DNA of 64,000 nucleotides from Tipula vernalis (taxonomy: Eukaryota; Arthropoda; Insecta; Diptera; Tipulidae): positions 51,219,389 to 51,283,388 of the forward strand of contig OY282558.1 in the NCBI GenBank assembly GCA_958295665.1. The letters are read 5' to 3'. The notes below the pieces were generated by a model. It had not been told where the DNA came from and ran no database searches. It was given only the letters and a program-made list of their open reading frames with translations. Position 1 is the first letter of the stretch; each line of letters starts with the position of its first letter. Below, piece after piece: positions 57,475 to 64,000 of this stretch. Both the position numbers and the translations under genes were made by a program.

Positions 57475-60173
57475 ACTGATGAACAATAAAAACTTTGTGA
57501 AACGGAAATTTCAAAACTCCGGTTCCAACTGTCAATGGATTGAACCGAGACATAAAGATAGAGATTATGTTTCGTATAATATAGCCGTGGACGTCTATAT
57601 ATTGGATACTTGGCTTTTGCACCACCTCGACTTCAACACCTCGAGGAGATAAAACTCTATTATTTATTATCATAATGTTGGTGGCATGTCATCTAAATCA
57701 TCTAGATTTTTTAATTACGTTATTAGTACTGAATATGATATATGTATACACAATTACGGAAACCAATTTTCGTAAATCAATTATTGGTACTGAATTTTTT
57801 TCTTCAAATTTTATTGTGCATCGCTGCGACCGTTCATCTGTCAATACATAGTCTAAAATCATCAGGAGGAGGCGTTTTAATTGCAGTTAATAAAAGGATT
57901 ATTAGTCAAATGTTACGAACTCCTCGATTATTAGAATGTGTTGCGGTACAGTTGTATATGATCGTCCAAACTATTGTGATCGTAACAATTTATATACCAC
58001 CGTATGCTACTCTGGAGGTTTATACGTTTTTTATTGACTGTATTTCTAATTTAATGAGTGAATTTGATAATGATAGAACAAGCTTTATTATTAATGGTGA
58101 TTTTAACCTACCAAATATTCACTGGGTTCCTGATGATAAGTATAGTTTTTTATTACCAACTAACGTAACTTCAGTGGTTGATCAATATTTTGTGGACTCT
58201 TGTGGGTTGAATCAAATTAATGGGGTAGCTAATGATAGAAATAGGTATCTGGATTTATTTTTTTCAAATTTTCAAGATAATATTTTTGTAACGGAGTGTT
58301 GTATACCATTTGTGGATAATAGTGTTGATAGCTATAGAGATTTCATTTAAAAGTTATTCTGTTTCTGATACTCGTATATCTTTTATGATTTTAGAAATGG
58401 CAATGTTTCCGGTTTGAGTGAATTCTTAGCAAACCTGGATTGGTCTTTGATTTTCAATGATGTAGATGTTAATATTAATGTTGATAAATTTTATGAAATG
58501 TTGTTCGCAGGTTTTAATAATTTTATTCATAAAAAAGTATGAAGTCAATAGCGAATTATCCACCCCATTTCACCAAAGAATTGATTAAGTTACGCAATCG
58601 TAAAAATAAATGTCGAGTAAAATTTATGAGAAATCCTTCTTTGTATAATAAAACTAAAAAGTTGGAATCGCAGAAACTTTTTTTGAATAAAAATCGTGAG
58701 GCTTATAATGAGTATATGAGGGTTATTGAATTTAAAATCATTGGAAATTTGTTAATTCGAAACGGAATTCGTCTGAGTTGCCGATGACTATGTATTTTAA
58801 GCAAGACAACAGTTCTGATCCCAACGAAATTGTTGAGTATTTTAGGAAATTTTTTCAGAGTACATATAGATTCGTAAATTGTTGCAACGTTAGCTCAGGT
58901 TTAAATGAAGAATTTAAATGAAGAATTAGTAAATCCGCCGGTTCAATTTGACGTTTTGAAGGTTTCCGAGACTAATATTATGGATCAACTGGATGCCTTT
59001 AAGAATGGCTGTGGTTCGGATGGTATATCTTCCTCAATTTTGAAATTATTTAAGTTTGAACTTGGTTATCCTTTGAAATTATTATTTGAGAAATGTTTAA
59101 ATTCTTCAGTTTTTCCGGTGAGATGGAAAACATCCTCAATAACTCCCATCTATAAATCAGGTGATCGTTCTAATGTAGCCATTTACAGAGGCATTTCAGT
59201 TTTGTCAGCAATTTCTAAGCTCTTCTCTTTGAGGCGATTTTGTCCAAATACATTTTTTTTAACATCAAGAATAGATTATCAATTAATCAGCATGGTATTT
59301 TCAAAGGCAGATCAACTACAACTAATCTCGTTGAGTTTCAACGGGAAACGTATCAAGTCGAATTTAATAAACGTTCTTTCGGGAGTGCCCCAGGGCTCAC
59401 ACCTGGGTCCTCAATTATTTTTGATATTTGTAAACGATGTGCTCGACATATTACATTACTCAAAAGGACTTATGTATGCCGACGATCTTAAACTATTCCG
59501 TCAAATTTTTGATGCTTCTGATGCTGCTAAATTACAATCCGACCTTGATTCATTATTTAATTGGTGTTGTCTGAATCATTTAGATTTGAATATTAAAAAA
59601 TGTGCGGTTTTGTCTTTCTACAAGAAAAAATCGCAAATAGGTTATGATTATTATATTAATAATGAAATATTGAATCGGGTTACCAAAATTAAAGACTTGG
59701 GAGTGACATTTGACTCTAAATTGAGTTTTACAGCACATATTGATAAGATAATCGTAAAGTCGTCTTCTTTGTTGGAGTTAATACAACGTCTTTCTAAAGA
59801 GTTTAAGGATCAGAAGACTCTTCAGATTTTATATTCATCATTAGTTCGTTCTTACTTAGAATATGCCATAGTTGTATGGGCTCCTTACTATTCGACGCAC
59901 AATGAACAAATAGAAAACAATCAAAAAAAGTTCACACGGGTAATGTTTTTTAAATTTAATCTTTTTAATATTAATAGAAGGCTTATGTATTGGGAAAATT
60001 TAATTAATATGCCAAGTTACAATTTAAGATGTATTGCTATGAAAGTCCTTGGCGACCAGACGTTGTTTTGCTGTAGCTTTATTTAAAGCTGATGTTTTAA
60101 ATGCTAGAATTGATAGCCGTTTTATACTTTCGTGTTTAAATCTGTATGCCCCTGTAAGACAACTCAGAACTAG
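57475..60173 (+). pseudogene. PHD-LINE ORF1 end and ORF2 (endonuclease, RT), middle piece
   Basis: After the second copy of the target duplication, ORF1 continues briefly to a stop near 57,650. ORF2 starts with an endonuclease: SSKSSRFFNYVISTEYDI, TETNF, then GGGVLIAVNKRI (near 57,870) and INGDFNLPNIHW (near 58,095). A break near 58,350 and another near 58,785 precede the reverse transcriptase: SSITPIYKSGDRSNVA (near 59,135), SGVPQGSHLGP and YADDLKLF (near 59,478). The frame reads to LYAPVRQLRTR at 60,172, where the Harbinger element is inserted. An internal deletion precedes the SGVPQG motif. Confidence 0.85.
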
Positions 60174-60907
60174 GGCCCTATTGCACCAACTACTTATCAC
60201 TTATTACTTATCAACTTATCATAATTTTAGATAATTTTCTGTTGTACCAAATTGAAATTTGATAACTATTTAATTGAGTTATAATAAGTGATAAGCACTC
60301 ACTTATCAAAATTAAGTTGCACCAATTTGCGAAATAATAAATGATAAGTAATATTTTGATAAGCGATAGGTTTGAGGTTTTTGATAATTTTTTCATAGTT
60401 CTGTTGCACCAAAAGTTTTAACTTATCAATAATCGACTACTTTAATGATAACTTATTCAAAATATTAATAAGAAAAATTTCACTACTCAAAAAAATTGAT
60501 AAGAGCTACAAATTGTAGTGGTATGACGGAAGTCTGTTAAAAACGTTTTTTTTTTTGCCGTTATTGTAAGATGAGAACTTTTGTTCAATTTTAAAAGAGT
60601 ACAAACAATTTTTCAATAAAATTTTTTATTATTCAAATAATTATAAATGATAATGACAATACATGTAACAATGTGTTTTCAAGTGTATAATAACTTTGAT
60701 TTCAAAATTTATGCCGCTATTTTATTGTATTCTAATAAGTTATAATATTAAGTCAAAGTAAGAACAATTTCACTCTCTTCGATTTATCATAGAGGTGAGA
60801 CAGTTGTTTCTCGATATTTTAAAATTAATATAAAACTATCAAATGTATATAACTTTAGTGAACAAAAACTGAAATTTTTTAAACGAAAAAATAATTTTTA
60901 TAAATAA

Positions 60908-62000
60908 ATGCGTCGGTTCGAAAGATTATTCGAGGATGCAAACGAAAGAAGAAATCGTGTAGGGAAAGCCACAACCAAATATTCTCTGGACTCGCGAGTG
61001 ATAAAACATTTTCGTTTGTCACATGAACAAATTGAGCACGTATTATTAAAAATCGGAGCAAATTTGCAACATGGAAGCGACCGAAACTGCGCATTGAGTC
61101 CTCTATAGCAGCTACTAACAACACTGCATTGGTTAGGAATATCCAGGATAGGAGTTTCTTGAGATGGGTGGTTACCCTCAGGTAGCTGGTTGCTTCGATG
61201 GAACAATGATTAATATAGATGCACCTACGGTCAATGAAGAACATTTTGCGAATCGACATGGAAAACATTCACTGAATGTAATGATGGTGTGTGGCCCAGA
61301 TCGCAGCTTCTATGCCGTAAATTCAAATTGGCCAGGTAGTGTCCACGACTCCAGAGTATTGCCATATACAAGACTATTTAGCAATTTTGAGTCTTGTTTT
61401 CGCCCGTTCCCCGGTGCTGTGATTTTGGGTGACAGTGCTTCCCCTTAAAGATTGGCTTATCTTTATTTATTTATTTTATTTATTTATTGTGCACATTTAA
61501 TTTATATCGTTTTCGGTACACCCTATTTTGAGCATCAGCTCATTCATAATAAGATGTACCAAAAAAAAAAAAAAAACAATTTCACCCAGTAGCATCTCCA
61601 GATCCCACCATAACTTGAGTCATTGCTTGAAACAGTAAAGGCATCAGTTTTTCTTTCTCATCAGTTTGTTTTGGTTTCGCTAGATCTTTCCTCTTGACCC
61701 ATAAACTTCATCAAAATCGTGAGAAAATAGGCTTAGAACAACATCTTCATCTGACATCAACGTTTCTGTTCGTTTTCGGGATGATACTTGTATGGCTCGA
61801 GCGTTTACGTAAATTTTAATTAAGCGAACAAAAAAAAAAAAAAAAAAATTCAGCAAAAAAACACGTCCACTGACGTGAAAGTCAAAGGCGACTCTCTTAT
61901 CCCACCAATGCGAAGAAATCCGGATGATGCAATAGAGCAAAGATTTAATCGTGCTCATAAGCGGACGAGACGAATAGTGGAAAATCTTTTTGGTTTGTAT
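60908..62000 (+). pseudogene. Harbinger (DDE_Tnp_4) transposase, broken
   Basis: The N-terminal frame (60,908-61,108) contains SLDSRVIKHFRLSHEQIEHV and stops at a TAG. A second frame (61,164-61,448) has the catalytic blocks VAGCFDGTMINI (first Asp), WPGSVHDSRVLPY (second Asp) and ILGDSASP. After about 400 bp of A-run-rich DNA, FNRAHKRTRRIVENLFG near 61,950 supplies the third acidic residue (Glu) and the C-terminal motif. Some 400 bp therefore separate the second and third acidic residues, and several stops occur. The protein would be far from functional. Confidence 0.85.
61450..61860 (-). other. Segment inside the Harbinger transposase, possible accessory ORF piece
   Basis: This segment lies between transposase blocks and starts with a TTTATT-rich patch and an A18 run. 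On the minus strand it encodes RKRTETLMSDEDVVLSLFSH in a frame ending near 61,680. Harbinger elements usually carry a second, Myb/SANT-like gene; this could be its decayed end in convergent orientation. I cannot confirm this. Confidence 0.3.
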
Positions 62001-62569
62001 ATGACGATTACAATTTTTGTATAATGTAGTTAAATTCAATTTATTTGTTAATAGGAATTCTCTTAATTCATTTGTTATAAAAATAAATTGTTTACGTTTA
62101 AGTACTGCTGAAAAATTATTTACAGTTAGAAAAGAGAATTTATTTTAAAAGCAACAAAAGAAAAGTTTTACAATTGATTCTAACACTGAAATAAGAACTC
62201 TCAATTGAGAAAGGTTTCTCTTCATGTATTATTATATACATGGAAAATTGTTGTTGTTATTAAATTATAGAATAACAATTTTTTAATTGTTTTGCTATAT
62301 AGGTACAAAACCATTATTTTGCAAACACTATCATATTTATAGTATTTTTGTATAGATCATTACAACTTATCATAAAAATTTGATAATTCGTGAATTGATA
62401 AGTTATGGACAATCTGATGTGCAACGCTTATCACTTATCATTATCAAAATTTGATAAGTTGATATTTTGTTATTTTTGGTGAAACACTTATCACTTATCA
62501 TTATCAAAAAAAACTAACTTATGATAAGTTGATAAGTAATAAGTGATAAGTAGTTGGTGCAATAGGGCC

Positions 62570-62880
62570 TAGATCTTTATTGTTGTCTGATTTCCGACGT
62601 TCTAACTATTCAGTTAACGAGTCAATTAATTTTATGATTGTAAACTTTAATCATTTCGAAGATATCTTTGATTTCGGAATGACAAAGGAGAGGTATAAAC
62701 ATAATTTGAGAAATTAGTTAAATAATATGCATTTAATTCTAAGATACTTATTTCTATTATTTTGTAAATATATTACTGCCCTTTATGTTTCGTCATATAT
62801 ATTTATTTTATTATATATTTGTAATTGTAAATGTTCATAGTCATTAGGGAACAAATCCTGTAGATTATTATTGTACATAA
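62570..62880 (+). pseudogene. PHD-LINE ORF2 C-terminus and 3' UTR
   Basis: Directly after the TAG duplication, the ORF2 frame resumes in phase with the piece that stopped at 60,173. It encodes SLLLSDFRRSNYSVNESINF and IFDFGMTKERYKHNLRN, then a TAG stop. The 3' UTR is AT-rich and ends with CCTGTAGATTATTATTGTAC and an ATAAATAAATAAA tail, a common end of insect Jockey-like LINEs. Confidence 0.85.
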
Positions 62881-62929
62881 ATAAATAAAAAAATAAAAGA
62901 GGTCAAAGAGGGATCCCTTGAAAAAAAAC

Positions 62930-63525
62930 TCACAATGAGATCAGAACTTCGGTTTTAAAAATTAACTCAAATTAACTCATTTCTCGCTCTCCCGAACTGA
63001 ACCTCTTAACTCAATCTCCAGCTCAACCTTAATCTCAATATACAACTTAACAATCCAAAACGCAATCACCAAATTAAGCAAAAACTTATCCCTCAATTCT
63101 ATGAGCAAATTGAACCACTCACTTAATTCCAACGCAAGCTAATTAAACCCTATCTCAACTCCAACTCAGCCAACCTAATCTCGAAAATATCTCGATTTGA
63201 AAGCTGTATGCGTGCCTGAACTCAACTCAAATCAATTTAATCTAATCACCTAATTAAGGTGGGGTTTAATCCCCTCAACTCGACACCAAATTAATTCCTA
63301 ACCGAACCTTAACCTCCAATTCAACTTCAGCTCAACCCGCAAATTGACCACTAATCTAACTTTCAACTCAGCCCAAACTCAATACCTAATTCAATCTTGA
63401 AACTAATTTATACAAAAAATTACTAAATATTTATATAAACCGGTGATTTTGACCCTCCTGCCGTACAGGTTGCAAAAGCTTTCCAATTCTCCGCATTGCC
63501 CTTAGAAATAGATTGGCGCAGGGTT
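62930..63525 (-). repeat. CTCAAC-rich dispersed repeat family, copy 2
   Basis: It matches 18,360-19,630 without the CCATCATA microsatellite. Both contain ATCAGAACTTCG, GAACCTCTTAA, GAAAGCT..ATGCGT, CCTAACCGAA and AGATTGGCG near the right end. It begins a few dozen bases after the LINE tail. Confidence 0.75.
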
Positions 63526-64000
63526 AAGATGTAAATTAAGGAGTCTTTTATTACCACAAAAATCACTTTAACAATCGATCGATTTTTAATGATAAAAGTT
63601 TTTAATTAAATTATTGTAACTTAGTTTAGAGATTGCAATCACAATGATTAACACAAGGACAATAACGGGATTTATTTATTTAATAAAATAAACAAATAAA
63701 TCAATAATTTTATTTATTTATTTGCATATTTTAAATTAAATTTTATATTTGATAATTTGGTCAATCAAATTTAATGAAGCATTAACTTTATGTATTACGT
63801 ATTATTGATTTAATGCTATATACTATATATGCATTTATGTTGGTCGATAGCATTTTATGTATGTATATTAAAACACACACATAATAAATAATTATGTTAT
63901 AATAATAAATAATTTATTAAATTTTATTTATTTTTTATTGTTAATCATTGTGTTTTATCAATTATTAATTTATTTAATATTGAAATGAATTTTAAGTGGT
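63526..64000. other. AT-rich end of window, no gene
   Basis: Very AT-rich sequence with TTTATTTATTT runs. Nothing recognisable on either strand. Confidence 0.5.

Larger units (their letters stand above)
60174..62569 (+). mobile_element. PIF/Harbinger DNA transposon with TAG duplication
   Basis: The ends are perfect inverted repeats over about 50 bp, beginning GGCCCTATTGCACCAACT and continuing with ACTTATCAC-type motifs. The direct duplication TAG flanks both sides (60,171-60,173 and 62,570-62,572), the 3-bp size expected for Harbinger. Subterminal regions are packed with further GATAAGT/ACTTATC and GTTGCACCAA copies. The interior encodes a broken HARBI1-type transposase. The near-perfect ends suggest recent movement, perhaps powered by a relative elsewhere. 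Confidence 0.95.
51334..62880 (+). mobile_element. PHD-finger LINE (Jockey/CR1 group), split by two insertions
   Basis: Its pieces are 51,334-51,911, 57,475-60,173 and 62,570-62,880. ORF1 starts with a PHD-type zinc finger (CGKCNKAV, ISCNGFC, WLCNNC). ORF2 has an apurinic-type endonuclease (GGGVLIAVNKRI; IINGDFNLPNI) and a reverse transcriptase (SGVPQGSHLGPQLF; MYADDLKLF). The last coding piece resumes after the Harbinger insertion and ends at a TAG near 62,716. The 3' end carries GTACATAAATAAATAAA. No RNase H is present. Stops and frameshifts occur in both ORFs, so it is dead. It is the outermost shell of a three-layer nest. Confidence 0.9.

Noticed and set aside
60879..61268. Minus-strand frames of 102 and 129 residues
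   Set aside because: They lie opposite the Harbinger transposase, which has the conserved catalytic motifs on the plus strand.

Overview
The window looks like nuclear DNA from an insect, most likely a fly (Diptera). It is AT-rich, has introns of about 60-70 bp beside one of about 22 kb, and contains one host gene that I recognise with confidence: the 3' half of roundabout (robo1), the Slit receptor of axon guidance. The gene is on the minus strand. Six exons are visible (33,610 down to 8,458). They encode the end of the fifth Ig domain, three fibronectin III domains, the transmembrane helix and the cytoplasmic tail with conserved motifs CC0 to CC3. Their lengths sum to 2,711 nt (2 + 3 x 903), so all splice phases agree through to the stop. 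The exons for Ig1-4 and the start of Ig5 are not visible, so the gene continues to the right, probably past the window edge.

Layout. 1-784: end of a 173-bp satellite array. 785-3,000: AT-rich, no genes. 3,000-7,800: degenerate tandem repeats downstream of robo. 8,458-11,335: five robo exons. 11,336-33,527: a giant robo intron. It holds a broken Ty3/gypsy fragment, a Tigger/pogo transposon with clear inverted ends, a foldback-like element, a LINE 3' end, a MITE palindrome, GTTGAG-rich repeat blocks, two broken mariners and a 157-bp tandem repeat. 33,528-33,610: the Ig5 exon. 34,050-39,331: a 5.3-kb element with terminal inverted repeats and TTAA duplications, carrying a decayed gene I do not recognise. 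39,715-40,444: broken piggyBac transposase. 41,181-45,238: copia-type element split by a 2.2-kb TG...CA insertion. 48,767-51,200: broken gypsy element. 51,334-62,880: a PHD-finger LINE split twice, by a LOA-type LINE with a 12-bp target duplication and by a PIF/Harbinger transposon with a TAG duplication. 62,930-63,525: another CTCAAC-rich repeat copy.

Every transposon reading frame that I followed has stops, frameshifts or deletions. The biology is therefore one conserved neural receptor gene whose introns have become a layered transposon archive. I found no clear new molecular system. The least explained object is the TTAA-flanked element with its captured-looking, internally duplicated gene.
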